Below, one piece after another: positions 1 to 8,328 of a stretch of 13,439 bases of DNA (position 1 is the first letter of the stretch; each line of letters starts with the position of its first letter). The notes beneath the pieces are model-generated. The model was given only the letters and a program-made list of their open reading frames with translations. It ran no database searches and was not told the origin of the DNA. The DNA comes from Planctomycetota bacterium (GTDB lineage: Bacteria > Planctomycetota > Phycisphaerae > Phycisphaerales > SM1A02). Location: NCBI GenBank assembly GCA_009926815.1, contig RFOC01000035.1, positions 1 through 13,439 on the forward strand, written 5' to 3'. Both the position numbers and the translations under genes were made by a program.

Positions 1-1703
1 AGATGGACAAGATGGGCGGCGACTTCGACTACAGCTTCAACAGCATCAAGGCCCGCCTCGGCGCCAACGCCATCCCGGTGCAGTGCCCCGTGGGCAACGG
101 CAACGACTTCAAGGGCGTCATCGACCTGATGCGCATGAAGGCGATGTACTGGGTCACCGAGGAGCAGGGCAACAACATCACCGAGGGCGAGATCCCGGCC
201 GAGCACAAGGAGAAGGCCGAGATGTACCGGGCCATGATGGTCGAGAAGATCTGCGAGCTCGACGACGCCCTGACCGAGAAGTTCCTCACCGACCCGAGCA
301 CCATCACCGTGGACGAGCTGAAGAAGGCCCTTCGCAAGGGCACCATCGGCCTCAAGTGCTTCCCCGTGCTGTGCGGTTCGGCCCTGAAGTACGTGGGCAT
401 CCAGAAGGTGCTCGACGCGGCCGTGGATTTCCTGCCCTGCCCCACCGAGCGCAACGACGTGGAAGGCGTGGACCCCAAGGACACCACCGTGAAGATGAGC
501 CGCCCGCACAGCGACACGGCCCCCTTCAGCGCCCTGGTGTTCAAGGTGGTCAGCGACGTGGCCGGCAACCTGACCTACCTGCGCGTGTACTCGGGCACCC
601 TGGAGAAGGGCATGCGCGTGCTCAACCCGGGCAACGGCAAGCGCGAGAACGTGAGCCGCCTGTACGAGATGCACGCCCAGAACCGCACCGCCCTGGACAA
701 GACCGGCTGCGGCCAGATCGTGGCCGTGGTGGGCCTGAAGGATTCGTACACCGGCGACACGCTGTGCGATCCGGAGAACCCCATCATCCTGGAGCGCATG
801 ACCTTCCCCGAGCCCGTGATCAGCATGAGCATCGAGCCGAACTCGGCCGATGACAAGAAGAAGCTGGGCGAGGCGCTCACCACCATCCGCCGCGAGGATC
901 CGAGCTTCCGCTCCAACTACAACGAGGAGACGGGCGACACGATCATCAGCGGCATGGGCGAGCTGCACCTGGAGATCATCAAGAACAAGCTGGTGCGCGA
1001 CATGAAGGTGAACGTGACCGTGGGCAAGCCCCGCGTGGCCTACCGCGAGACGATCACCGGCACGGCCAACGACATCCGCGGCCTGTTCAAGAAGCAGACC
1101 GGCGGCCGCGGCCAGTTCGGCGACGCGGTGGTCAGCGTCAGCCCCATCACCAAGGAGGAGGCCGAGGCCCTCGAGCTGGAGATGGAGGACGGCGTGGTCT
1201 TCGAGGACAAGATCTCGGGCGGCGTGATCCCCCGCGAGTTCATTCCCAGCGTGGAATACGGCGTGCGCCAGGCCTGCGCCAGCGGCATCCTGGGCGGCTA
1301 CCCGGTGATCAACGTGCGGGTGCAGCTGGTCTACGGCAGCTACCACGACGTGGACAGCAGCCAGATCGCCTTCGAGCAGGCGGGTGCCCTGGCGGTGCGC
1401 GAAGCGTGCAGCCGCGCGGGCCTGTCACTGCTCGAGCCGATCATGAAGCTGGTGGTGACCACGCCCGACGAGTTCTTCGGCAACGTGGCGGGCGACCTGG
1501 CCAGCCGTCGCGGCCAGATCGTGGACAGCGAGCTGCGCGGCGTGACCCGCCTGATCACGGCGGAGGTGCCGCTGAGCGAGCTGTTCGGCTACACCACCAC
1601 GCTCCGCAGCATGACGCAGGGACGTGCCAGCAGCTCCATGGAGCCCTGCACCTACCGCATCATGCCGGACCGCCTGAAGGACGAGGTGCTGGCGAAGGCC
1701 TGA
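1..1703 (+). CDS. fusA: Translation elongation factor G, 3' part (5' end outside window)
   Basis: EF-G is the ribosomal GTPase that drives translocation of tRNA and mRNA. The gene enters the window already open; codons read from base 3, and bases 1-2 are the end of a Lys codon. The first residues continue the G4 motif (N)KMD, so the P-loop and switch regions lie upstream. Counting from the Met at base 3, the G5-like CGSAL is at 124-128, domain II at about 173-258, domain III at about 270-345, and domain IV from about 346 to 480 with GGRGQFG (367-373) and HDVDSS (448-453). Domain V ends in the conserved stretch from AEVPLSELFGY to MTQGRA (520-542). The 566 residues seen fit the C-terminal four-fifths of a roughly 700-residue EF-G. 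It is intact to the TGA and is followed by a terminator, not by tuf, so it is not continuing into a str-type operon here. Confidence 0.97.
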   Translation, partial: MDKMGGDFDYSFNSIKARLGANAIPVQCPVGNGNDFKGVIDLMRMKAMYWVTEEQGNNITEGEIPAEHKEKAEMYRAMMVEKICELDDALTEKFLTDPSTITVDELKKALRKGTIGLKCFPVLCGSALKYVGIQKVLDAAVDFLPCPTERNDVEGVDPKDTTVKMSRPHSDTAPFSALVFKVVSDVAGNLTYLRVYSGTLEKGMRVLNPGNGKRENVSRLYEMHAQNRTALDKTGCGQIVAVVGLKDSYTGDTLCDPENPIILERMTFPEPVISMSIEPNSADDKKKLGEALTTIRREDPSFRSNYNEETGDTIISGMGELHLEIIKNKLVRDMKVNVTVGKPRVAYRETITGTANDIRGLFKKQTGGRGQFGDAVVSVSPITKEEAEALELEMEDGVVFEDKISGGVIPREFIPSVEYGVRQACASGILGGYPVINVRVQLVYGSYHDVDSSQIAFEQAGALAVREACSRAGLSLLEPIMKLVVTTPDEFFGNVAGDLASRRGQIVDSELRGVTRLITAEVPLSELFGYTTTLRSMTQGRASSSMEPCTYRIMPDRLKDEVLAKA

Positions 1704-1736
1704 GCCTTCGACGGCCAGATCCGATCGAGAACCGCA

Positions 1737-1760
1737 GGGCCCGTCCGATTGGACGGGCCC
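1737..1760 (+). terminator. Rho-independent terminator after fusA
   Basis: A perfect 10-bp GC-rich inverted repeat (GGGCCCGTCC, loop GATT, GGACGGGCCC) is extended by one A-T pair (1736/1761) and followed by the T-rich run TTTCTCTT (1761-1768). It lies 33 bases after the EF-G stop. The T run is only on the plus-strand side, so it should terminate fusA transcription and insulate the next gene. Confidence 0.92.
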
Positions 1761-1784
1761 TTTCTCTTGCCCCGAGCGGGCGGC

Positions 1785-1790
1785 TACGCT
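1785..1790 (+). promoter_or_regulatory. Putative -10 box (TACGCT) of a leaderless promoter
   Basis: TACGCT fits TANNNT and ends 7 bases before the ATG at 1798. No Shine-Dalgarno sequence lies between, so transcription would start at or near the start codon. No good -35 box is visible. The same arrangement occurs before the genes starting at 9319 and 11753. Confidence 0.4.
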
Positions 1791-1797
1791 CGCGTCG

Positions 1798-3300
1798 ATG
1801 TCCGCGGAGGCCCCGATCTTCACCGCCGAGTACGAGCGCGAACTGGAGATCTGGTTGCGCCGAAGGCTGGGGTGGCTGCTCATCGTGACGATGGTGCTGT
1901 CGCTGCTTGGGCTCGCGTTGGTAGCCCTGCAGATCTGGCTGCTGCGCATGGAGCCGGGCAGGCTCGAACTCGAAGGCAGCTGGGCCGGGCCGATCATCAC
2001 GCTGGTCTCGACGCTGCTCACCATCGGCCTGGCCGCGTGGTTCCAGTGGCGCGTGCGACCCGCGCTGCACAGCCACGAAGAGCTCGTGCGGGCCGCTGGA
2101 CGTTTCGTGCTGCTCAGCGGACTGTTCACCCTGGCCACCGATGTCGCCAGCCGCATCTGGATGCCGGGGGTCGACACCAGCGGCTTCGGCGCGCTCGCAC
2201 TGCTCTACTTCATGGCCTGCATGTTCCTGCCGTGGACCGTGCGGGAGAGCCTGCGACCGATGTGGCCTCTGCTGGTGGTGTATGCGGCGAGTCAGTTCCT
2301 GTACGTGGCGCTGGGCACCGGCGGCGACGCTGCGGTGCAGGTCGACACGGACGGCACGCTGACGGAGGCCTCATCCCGATGGATCGAGGCGGGCGTGGCC
2401 AGCGTGTTCGCGCCTCTGGGACTGCTGCCGGGGCTGGCCGTGTGCTGGCTGCGGCTGTGGATGCATCGTCGGCGCTTCCGCAAGCGCATGGTGCACTCCG
2501 GCTTCTTCAGCATGCGGCGGGAACTCTCGCAGGCGCGGGCGGTTCTGGGGGCCCTCTTCCCCGCCGACGTTTCCGTTCCGGGCGTCTCGTTCGCGTTCCG
2601 GCACGTGCCTGCGGACGAGGTGGGCGGCGACTACCTGCATGCGAGCATCGCACCGGACGGGTCGCTCCGGATCGTGCAGGTGGACGTCTCCGGGCATGGA
2701 CTGGCCGCCGCGATGACGGTGGCACGCCTCTCGGGCGAGATCGATCGCATCGTGGCCGCGCAGCCCTCGATTGGGCCGGGCGAGCTGCTGCAGCGGCTGA
2801 ACGCCTACTGCCTGCTCACCCTCTCCAGGCACGGCATCCACGCCACTGCCGCGGCACTGCTGCTGGATCCGGACTCCGGCTCGATCCGCCACGCCAGCGC
2901 GGGCCATCCGCCCCTCTACGTCCGTGGTGTCGACGCCTGCGTGCGCCGGCTCGACAGCACCACCCTGCTGCTTGGTGCCATGTCGGACGAGGACTTCGGC
3001 TCCGCCGAGGAGACCATGCAGCTGCGGACTGGCGACACGCTCTTCATGCTGACGGATGGCCTGTTCGAGGCCCGCAACCGCAGGGGTGAGCAGTTCGGGC
3101 TGCAGCGGCTCCGGGCCTCGCTCGAGCGTGCCGAGGACCCGGCGGACTGGGCGGGGCACCTGGTCGATGTGGTGCAGGGATGGCGAGACCGGATGGCGGA
3201 CGATGACCTGCTGGTGGCGACCATTCGCTGGCAAGGTGCCGCCGTGCCCGGCTCGCGACGAACCGGATCCGGAAGCCTGACCGTCGGAGCCGTCGCATGA
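1798..3300 (+). CDS. Membrane-bound SpoIIE/RsbU-type PP2C serine phosphatase
   Basis: This 500-residue protein has an N-terminal membrane sensor and a C-terminal PPM/PP2C phosphatase. About six hydrophobic helices are seen (roughly 24-50, 64-84, 102-122, 128-147, 155-173, 198-220). A basic, helical linker follows (223-255), matching the region before the catalytic domain in RsbU-like proteins. Catalytic motifs are complete: DEVGGDY (273-279, metal-binding Asp278), VDVSGHG (295-301, Asp296), SAGHPP (367-372), TDGLFEA (419-425, Asp420) and a terminal DDDLLVA (468-474). Members of this family dephosphorylate anti-sigma-factor antagonists in partner switching; no antagonist or anti-sigma kinase is in the window, so the target is unknown. 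The ATG at 1798 has no Shine-Dalgarno sequence but has a TANNNT box 7 bases upstream. The stop overlaps the ribD start. The signal sensed by the membrane part cannot be read from the sequence. Confidence 0.9.
   Translation: MSAEAPIFTAEYERELEIWLRRRLGWLLIVTMVLSLLGLALVALQIWLLRMEPGRLELEGSWAGPIITLVSTLLTIGLAAWFQWRVRPALHSHEELVRAAGRFVLLSGLFTLATDVASRIWMPGVDTSGFGALALLYFMACMFLPWTVRESLRPMWPLLVVYAASQFLYVALGTGGDAAVQVDTDGTLTEASSRWIEAGVASVFAPLGLLPGLAVCWLRLWMHRRRFRKRMVHSGFFSMRRELSQARAVLGALFPADVSVPGVSFAFRHVPADEVGGDYLHASIAPDGSLRIVQVDVSGHGLAAAMTVARLSGEIDRIVAAQPSIGPGELLQRLNAYCLLTLSRHGIHATAAALLLDPDSGSIRHASAGHPPLYVRGVDACVRRLDSTTLLLGAMSDEDFGSAEETMQLRTGDTLFMLTDGLFEARNRRGEQFGLQRLRASLERAEDPADWAGHLVDVVQGWRDRMADDDLLVATIRWQGAAVPGSRRTGSGSLTVGAVA
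3286..3289 (+). promoter_or_regulatory. Ribosome binding site of ribD (GGAG)
   Basis: GGAG lies 7 bases before the ATG at 3297, inside the end of the phosphatase gene. It supports the start that gives the ATGA overlap, rather than the in-frame ATG at 3318. Confidence 0.6.
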
Positions 3301-4388
3301 GCGATCCGGCGGTGCTCATGCGGCTGGCCGCACGTCTGGCCGTGCGTGGCCACGGCCACGTGGAGCCGAATCCCATGGTGGGCTGCGTGGTGCTGGATCG
3401 CGACGGCGCCATGGCGGGCTGGGGCTACCACCGCAAGATTGGCGGCCCGCACGCCGAGGTGGAGGCTCTGAAGCGCGCGGGTGCGAAGGCGCGCGGCGGC
3501 ACGGCGATCGTGACGCTGGAACCCTGCACGCACCACGGCCGCACGCCGCCCTGCGTGGAGGCGCTCCGCACCGCCGGCGTGGCGCGCGTGATCTACGGCG
3601 AGAAGGATCCGCACCCGGAGGCCCAGGGCGGCCAGGCGTGGCTGCGCGGGGCGGGCATCGCCTGCGAGCAGCTGAGCCTTCCCGAGACGCGCGAACTGAA
3701 CGCGCCCTTCGTGAAGCGCGTCACCACCGCCCTGCCCTGGGTGATCGCGAAGTGGGCCCAGACCGTGGATGGCCGCATCGCCTCGCGAAGCCATGACAGC
3801 CAGTGGATCAGCGGCGATCGCAGCCGCGCCATGGTGCACCGAGAGCGAGGCCGAGTGGACGCCATCCTGACCGGCATCGGCACCGTGATGCGCGACGACC
3901 CCATGCTGAACTGCCGGGTGGGCACGCCCCGGCGCAACGCCATCCGCGTGATCGTGGACCCGGAACTGGCGCTGCCGCTCGACCGGCAGGTGGTCCGCAC
4001 CGCGAAGCAGCACCGCACCGTGGTGACCACGCTTCCCAAGGCCTTCGGCGAGCGAAGCGAGCACCGCCGCTCGCTGGGCGACCTGGGCGTGGGCTGCATG
4101 AAGCAGCACAGCGACTTCCGGGGACTGCTCGAGGCGCTCCGCCGCGAGTTCGGCGTGAGCAACGTGCTGGTGGAGGCCGGCGGCGGCCTGACCGGGGCAC
4201 TGCTGCAGGAAGGTCTCATCGACGAGGCCTGGGTCTTCGTGGGTCCCCGACTGCTGGCCGACGAGCAGGCCATGGGTCCCGCGCGCGGCCGCGTGAGCGA
4301 GCGCATCGCCGACGGCATTCCGATGCGGCTTCTGGCCGTGCGCCGCCGAGGCCCGGACGCGCTGCTGCACTACCGCTTCGGCGGGTGA
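3297..4388 (+). CDS. ribD: Bifunctional riboflavin biosynthesis deaminase/reductase RibD
   Basis: RibD catalyses two steps of riboflavin synthesis in the cytoplasm: deamination of diaminohydroxyphosphoribosylaminopyrimidine, then NADPH-dependent reduction of the ribosyl side chain. The N-terminal deaminase half shows NPMVGCVV (25-32) and the zinc site HAE (52-54) with PCTHHGRTPPC (76-86; Cys77 and Cys86). The C-terminal reductase half shows AKWAQTVDGR (151-160), ISGD (171-174), GIGTVMRDDP (193-202) and VEAGGGL (292-298). At 363 residues the length is normal for the two-domain form. The ATG overlaps the phosphatase stop by four bases, implying translational coupling. No other rib gene and no FMN riboswitch is seen nearby, so ribD is separated from its usual partners. 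The 3' end overlaps the converging DUF4340 gene by 19 bases. Confidence 0.96.
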   Translation: MSDPAVLMRLAARLAVRGHGHVEPNPMVGCVVLDRDGAMAGWGYHRKIGGPHAEVEALKRAGAKARGGTAIVTLEPCTHHGRTPPCVEALRTAGVARVIYGEKDPHPEAQGGQAWLRGAGIACEQLSLPETRELNAPFVKRVTTALPWVIAKWAQTVDGRIASRSHDSQWISGDRSRAMVHRERGRVDAILTGIGTVMRDDPMLNCRVGTPRRNAIRVIVDPELALPLDRQVVRTAKQHRTVVTTLPKAFGERSEHRRSLGDLGVGCMKQHSDFRGLLEALRREFGVSNVLVEAGGGLTGALLQEGLIDEAWVFVGPRLLADEQAMGPARGRVSERIADGIPMRLLAVRRRGPDALLHYRFGG

Positions 4389-5695
4389 TCCGAGGCCGCC
4401 AGCGGCATGGGCAGCGAGGCGGGGTACACCCGCACCGGGCCATCGCCGTCGGTCATGGCCCAGCGACCATCGGGCATGCGCCAGACCTGCACGCGCCGGA
4501 TGTCCTGGTCCGAGGCCCGGAGTTCCACGGTGCCGACCAGCCATTCAGGCCGGGCCGGATCGCCCGAGATGCCCGCGGCCCGCGTCTCGCAGAGCGAGCG
4601 GAGCAGCTCTCGCAGGTTGCGATCATCCACGGGCACCCCCGCGGATCCTCGCTGCGCCAGCCAGTCGTCGCCCGCACGGATCCATTCGCAGCGAGGCGAA
4701 CCCTCGGCATCCAGGATGCGGACCGAGCGGACCTGGGCGGGCGGAAGGCCGCACGCGCGGGGATCCACGAACGCCGCCGCCGGAGGCACCAGGCCGGCCA
4801 CGGTCTGCGCGTCCACCTGGACCACGGACGGACGCTCCCCGACTCGCGCGAAGCGAGCCCCCTGCCCCGCATCCGAACCCAGCAGGACGACCTCCTCACG
4901 AGCCTCGCCGCGGGAGGGATCGAGCGTGCGCACGGCAAGCGCTGCCGCGGGCACCTTCAGGCCATGCAGCGCGCCATCCCCCATGTCGCGATCCACCACG
5001 CCCTGAACCCGCAGCTTGGCCAGACCCTGGAGGAACGAGGCCACCACGGCACCATCGGCGCGTGACGCCCAGGGCTGCAGCATGCGCCACCCCGCAGGGG
5101 TTCGCTGCAGCTCGAGCACGGCCGGCGGCTCGCCTCCCACGCGAAGAAGGATGCGATCGCTGTCCGCTCCCGCCAGCTCGAACACGTGGTCATCCAGGAG
5201 TTCGCCCTGCAACGCGCCCAGCACGCTCCGACGCAGCTCGGCCGCACAGGGACCCGCCTCGCCGGCGGCCTCGTCAGCCACCCATGCCAGTCCGCCGGGA
5301 TGCTCCGTGCCGATCCGAAGCGTGGCGCGATCGCGTTCACCGCTGCGGATCACCAGCGTCGCCTCGGGTGTCGCCAGTCCGGCCGCCTGCGGGACCTGCG
5401 CCAGAGCCTGCCGATACACGGGCGTGGCATCCGCGGCGGCAGCCAGCAGTCGGCGCACGGCCGCGACGTCGGCGGGCTGACGGAAGGGCTCGGTCTGCAC
5501 CCATGCGTCACCCTCGCGCGCGTAGGACCAGATCGATCCACGGCCCCTGATCTCGATGCCCGTCACCGAAGCAGCCGACTGCCGCCAGAGCGGCCGAGGC
5601 GGACCCTGCCAGCCGTCGAGGCGCCACCACCAGCCCATCGCGAGCGATGCGACCAGCACGATCGCCGGCACGGCCCATGTCCGGGGATGGATCAC
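4370..5695 (-). CDS. DUF4340-family single-pass membrane protein
   Basis: This 441-residue protein is the last gene of the ABC operon. The GTG at 5695 is chosen because it overlaps the upstream stop as GTGA, has GGAGG five bases before it, and places a membrane anchor at residues 7-25. An upstream in-frame ATG at 5836 would add 47 Arg/Gly-rich residues that overlap the previous gene. The rest is predicted to lie outside the membrane, on the periplasmic side. It contains three recurring units (about 46-94, 180-234, 322-376), each a strand segment, a GxxW turn (GDAW, AGWR, GDDW) and a Leu-rich helix. DUF4340 proteins are known beside GldA/F/G-like ABC systems, but their biochemical role is not established. 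No catalytic motif is seen. It is probably an accessory envelope subunit of the transporter. Confidence 0.82.
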   Translation of the reverse strand: MIHPRTWAVPAIVLVASLAMGWWWRLDGWQGPPRPLWRQSAASVTGIEIRGRGSIWSYAREGDAWVQTEPFRQPADVAAVRRLLAAAADATPVYRQALAQVPQAAGLATPEATLVIRSGERDRATLRIGTEHPGGLAWVADEAAGEAGPCAAELRRSVLGALQGELLDDHVFELAGADSDRILLRVGGEPPAVLELQRTPAGWRMLQPWASRADGAVVASFLQGLAKLRVQGVVDRDMGDGALHGLKVPAAALAVRTLDPSRGEAREEVVLLGSDAGQGARFARVGERPSVVQVDAQTVAGLVPPAAAFVDPRACGLPPAQVRSVRILDAEGSPRCEWIRAGDDWLAQRGSAGVPVDDRNLRELLRSLCETRAAGISGDPARPEWLVGTVELRASDQDIRRVQVWRMPDGRWAMTDGDGPVRVYPASLPMPLAASDHPPKR

Positions 5696-8328
5696 GCTCG
5701 CCTCCGCAGGGTGGACACGCCCATCCGGATCCCCAGCAGCACGATCGCCGGCAGCCACGCCACCGCGAAGAGTCCGCGTCCCGCGCTCCCGGCGACCGGC
5801 GACTGAGCGATCACGGTGGCATCCCCCACCAGCCATCGCGCCGTGCCCACGAGCAGGTCGCGGTTGCCCGCATGACGCGGCATGCCGCGCGCATCGGCGG
5901 CCGCCGCGGACTGGGACAGGGCCCAGGCCACGCCACCGGCCAGCGCCACGCGCTGCGATCCTCGCTCCGCCACCTCAAGCAGCGGCACCACCGCACCAGG
6001 CTTCATGGCCTTCGCGGTGGGAACCTCCGCGGTGCCGCGCGTGACCACGCGAGGATCGTCCTCGATCCAGATCGATGGCTCCTCGGGGACGCGAGCGACC
6101 ACGGCGGCATGGACACCCGACACCGGATCCAGACGCAGCGGCACCGCCATGGGCCAGACCGTCGGCCCACCCAGCACCCCGGCGATCGCGTGATCACCGG
6201 CGGCCACGCCCTCGATGCCCTGGCGAAGGGAACGCCCCGATTCCGAGCTGGCCTGCAGCTGCACCACCATCTCGCTGCTCCGCGCCGTCAGGCCGAAATC
6301 CGCCAGCAGGCCCGCCCACGGATCGATCATGCCCATGCTGGCGGCCACGCTGGGCGCCACCAGCAGCAGCACCGACTGGCCTTCCTGCAGCAGTCGCCGC
6401 GTGGCCCCCAGCAGCGCCTCCTCGGCCGCGTCAGGTTCCAGGCTGGTCCGGGTCAGTGGCGGCACCACGATCCACGCGCGACGCTGCGATCCTCGCGAGG
6501 CCGGACGCGGACCCTGCGATGGATTCCACGCCTCCACGCGGAGGCGGGCACCACGAAGGGCATCGGCCATGAAGGCCAGATCCGACCCTGCCGCGGTGGC
6601 CTCGAGCGGCGAGCGCGCCATGGCATGCACCACCACCACGCTGTCGCGCGGCGCGCCCTCGGCGGCGGCGAAGGCGCCCGCCATCGCCAGGTCGGCCGGA
6701 CCGGGCCCCTCGAGCAGGCGCCACGCGGGAACCGCCGCGGCACCGTTGGCGGTGCTCACCACCACCAGGGGCGGCGATCGCAGGGCGGCAGCCACCTCGC
6801 TGATCCGCAGGGGCGGCAGGCGGTCGATGGCATCCTGCGCAGCGCGGCACGCATCGGAGAGTTCGGCCAGCCTGCGGCTTGCATCGCGCTGCGACGCCGC
6901 ACCGCTTCGGCCCAGGGCGTCAGCGCCTTCGCGCAACATGCGGGCCCACACACCCAGTTCCGTGGCCAGGCCGCGACCGGCGCCTTCCACATCGCCCAGG
7001 GGCTGGTCCGCGCTGCCCGCCGCAACCTGCTCGAAGGCCGCTCGCCACGACCGGCCCTCGCTGGCGGCGCGCTGCAGACCGGCGGCCAGACTGCCCAGAT
7101 TGACCCCCAGCAGGTCGCCCTGCGGACGCCCCGCGGCCGCCTGCTGCACGGGTGCGGCCAGATCACCGGACGCGCACACCCGTTCAAGCGAGGCCAGCGC
7201 GGCGGCGAACGCCTTCCGCCACGCGTCAACCGCCGCGGTCTCGCTTGCCTGGATGGACTGCAGCGCCTGGGCCGCGCGACCCGCGTCGACCGGCGAGAGC
7301 AGGTCGATCTCGCTCCAGGCTGGCGCCTCACCCCCGGCATCGCGACAGGCAAGCAGCCGATCCATGCCCTGCCGGGCGGCGACGACGGATGGGTCACCAA
7401 GACCCCGAGCGGTGAACAGCGTGACCTGCACCGGCCCCCGCGCCGCCGCGACCGCCTTGCGAAGCGCCTCGACCGGCTCGCCGCGGAACATGGAATGGAG
7501 ATCGATCCGCGGCGAGACCGACCCGGGACCCCGGAGCGAGATGCCGGCGAACACCGCCAGGCCCGCGCCCACCACCGACGCCATGATGCGGAGCCGCCAG
7601 GCGCCGGCTCCGCGAGGCAGGCGCTGGGCGTCGGCGCCCGTGGCCGCGGCCCAGGCCAGCGCAAGCGAGGCGAGCACCATGGCGAACATGCCCCCCAGGG
7701 CGAAGCTGCCGCTGGCGCACTCCTGAGCGCGGCGGATGGGATCCAGGGCGTAACCCACGGCTCCGAACCAAGGATCACCCAGCGCCTGCATGGAGCGGGC
7801 GATGGAGACCCAGGCCCCCACCAGCAGCAGCGCGACGATGGAGGCGCCAAGACCGGATGCCACGACCACGCCGGCGAGCAGCCCCACCGAGGCACCCAGG
7901 CAACCGACCAGCCACAGGCCCAGCACGCCAGCCATCGCCGCGGCACGGTCCACCGGCGCCGTGGCCATGCAGACGATCGCCAGCAGCACGAACGCGGACT
8001 GGAGCACCGCCACCGACACCAGCAGGCCGAGCCACTTGCCCCAGAGGGATGCCGACGGCGGCTCCGCGGCCGCAAGCACCAGATCCCACGTCCCCTCCCT
8101 TCGCTCGCGGCTGATGGCCGCCGCGCCCAGCAGCGAGGAGCCCACCAGCACGCACCACGCGCCGATCGAGAAGGCCGGTGCAAGGTCCACCAGCGCCCCG
8201 GCGCCTGGCGGCACCGCCAGCAGGGGCAGCCCCGAGAGCATGGCCATGGCGGCCGCCAACGTCCAGGCGCGCGTGCCCAGCACGGACTGCATGACGTCGC
8301 GCCGGCCCGAGGCGAGGAAGGCGCTCAC
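5692..8328 (-). CDS. ABC-2 permease fused to a GldG-like auxiliary domain
   Basis: This 878-residue protein joins two parts that are often separate genes (GldF-like permease and GldG-like ABC_transp_aux). Residues 1-230 hold about six membrane helices, with a cytoplasmic SRERREGTWDLVL segment (73-85) typical of ABC-2 permeases. A seventh helix (about 248-265) leads into the auxiliary domain, beginning near 273 and containing VQVTLF (300-305). The end matches the GldG pattern: GNRDLL...WLVGD (821-835), then a C-terminal helix (853-870) and RRR. Between about 310 and 515 lies an Ala/Arg/Leu-rich, apparently helical stretch that looks like an insertion. The GTG at 8328 overlaps the ATPase stop as GTGA and has GGAGGAG five bases upstream; the in-frame ATG at 8526 would overlap the ATPase gene by about 200 bases. 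The substrate is unknown, and gliding should not be assumed from the homology. Confidence 0.88.
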   Translation of the reverse strand: MSAFLASGRRDVMQSVLGTRAWTLAAAMAMLSGLPLLAVPPGAGALVDLAPAFSIGAWCVLVGSSLLGAAAISRERREGTWDLVLAAAEPPSASLWGKWLGLLVSVAVLQSAFVLLAIVCMATAPVDRAAAMAGVLGLWLVGCLGASVGLLAGVVVASGLGASIVALLLVGAWVSIARSMQALGDPWFGAVGYALDPIRRAQECASGSFALGGMFAMVLASLALAWAAATGADAQRLPRGAGAWRLRIMASVVGAGLAVFAGISLRGPGSVSPRIDLHSMFRGEPVEALRKAVAAARGPVQVTLFTARGLGDPSVVAARQGMDRLLACRDAGGEAPAWSEIDLLSPVDAGRAAQALQSIQASETAAVDAWRKAFAAALASLERVCASGDLAAPVQQAAAGRPQGDLLGVNLGSLAAGLQRAASEGRSWRAAFEQVAAGSADQPLGDVEGAGRGLATELGVWARMLREGADALGRSGAASQRDASRRLAELSDACRAAQDAIDRLPPLRISEVAAALRSPPLVVVSTANGAAAVPAWRLLEGPGPADLAMAGAFAAAEGAPRDSVVVVHAMARSPLEATAAGSDLAFMADALRGARLRVEAWNPSQGPRPASRGSQRRAWIVVPPLTRTSLEPDAAEEALLGATRRLLQEGQSVLLLVAPSVAASMGMIDPWAGLLADFGLTARSSEMVVQLQASSESGRSLRQGIEGVAAGDHAIAGVLGGPTVWPMAVPLRLDPVSGVHAAVVARVPEEPSIWIEDDPRVVTRGTAEVPTAKAMKPGAVVPLLEVAERGSQRVALAGGVAWALSQSAAAADARGMPRHAGNRDLLVGTARWLVGDATVIAQSPVAGSAGRGLFAVAWLPAIVLLGIRMGVSTLRRRA
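5701..5705 (-). promoter_or_regulatory. Ribosome binding site of the DUF4340 gene (GGAGG)
   Basis: On the minus strand GGAGG is followed by five bases (CGAGC) and GTG at 5695. It decides the start: the GTG rather than the ATG 141 bases upstream. Confidence 0.8.

Noticed and set aside
3345..3360. Inverted repeat (CGTGGCC / GGCCACG) near the start of ribD
   Set aside because: The loop is only two bases and the sequence encodes the RGHGHV residues just before the NPMVGC motif, so coding and GC content explain it.
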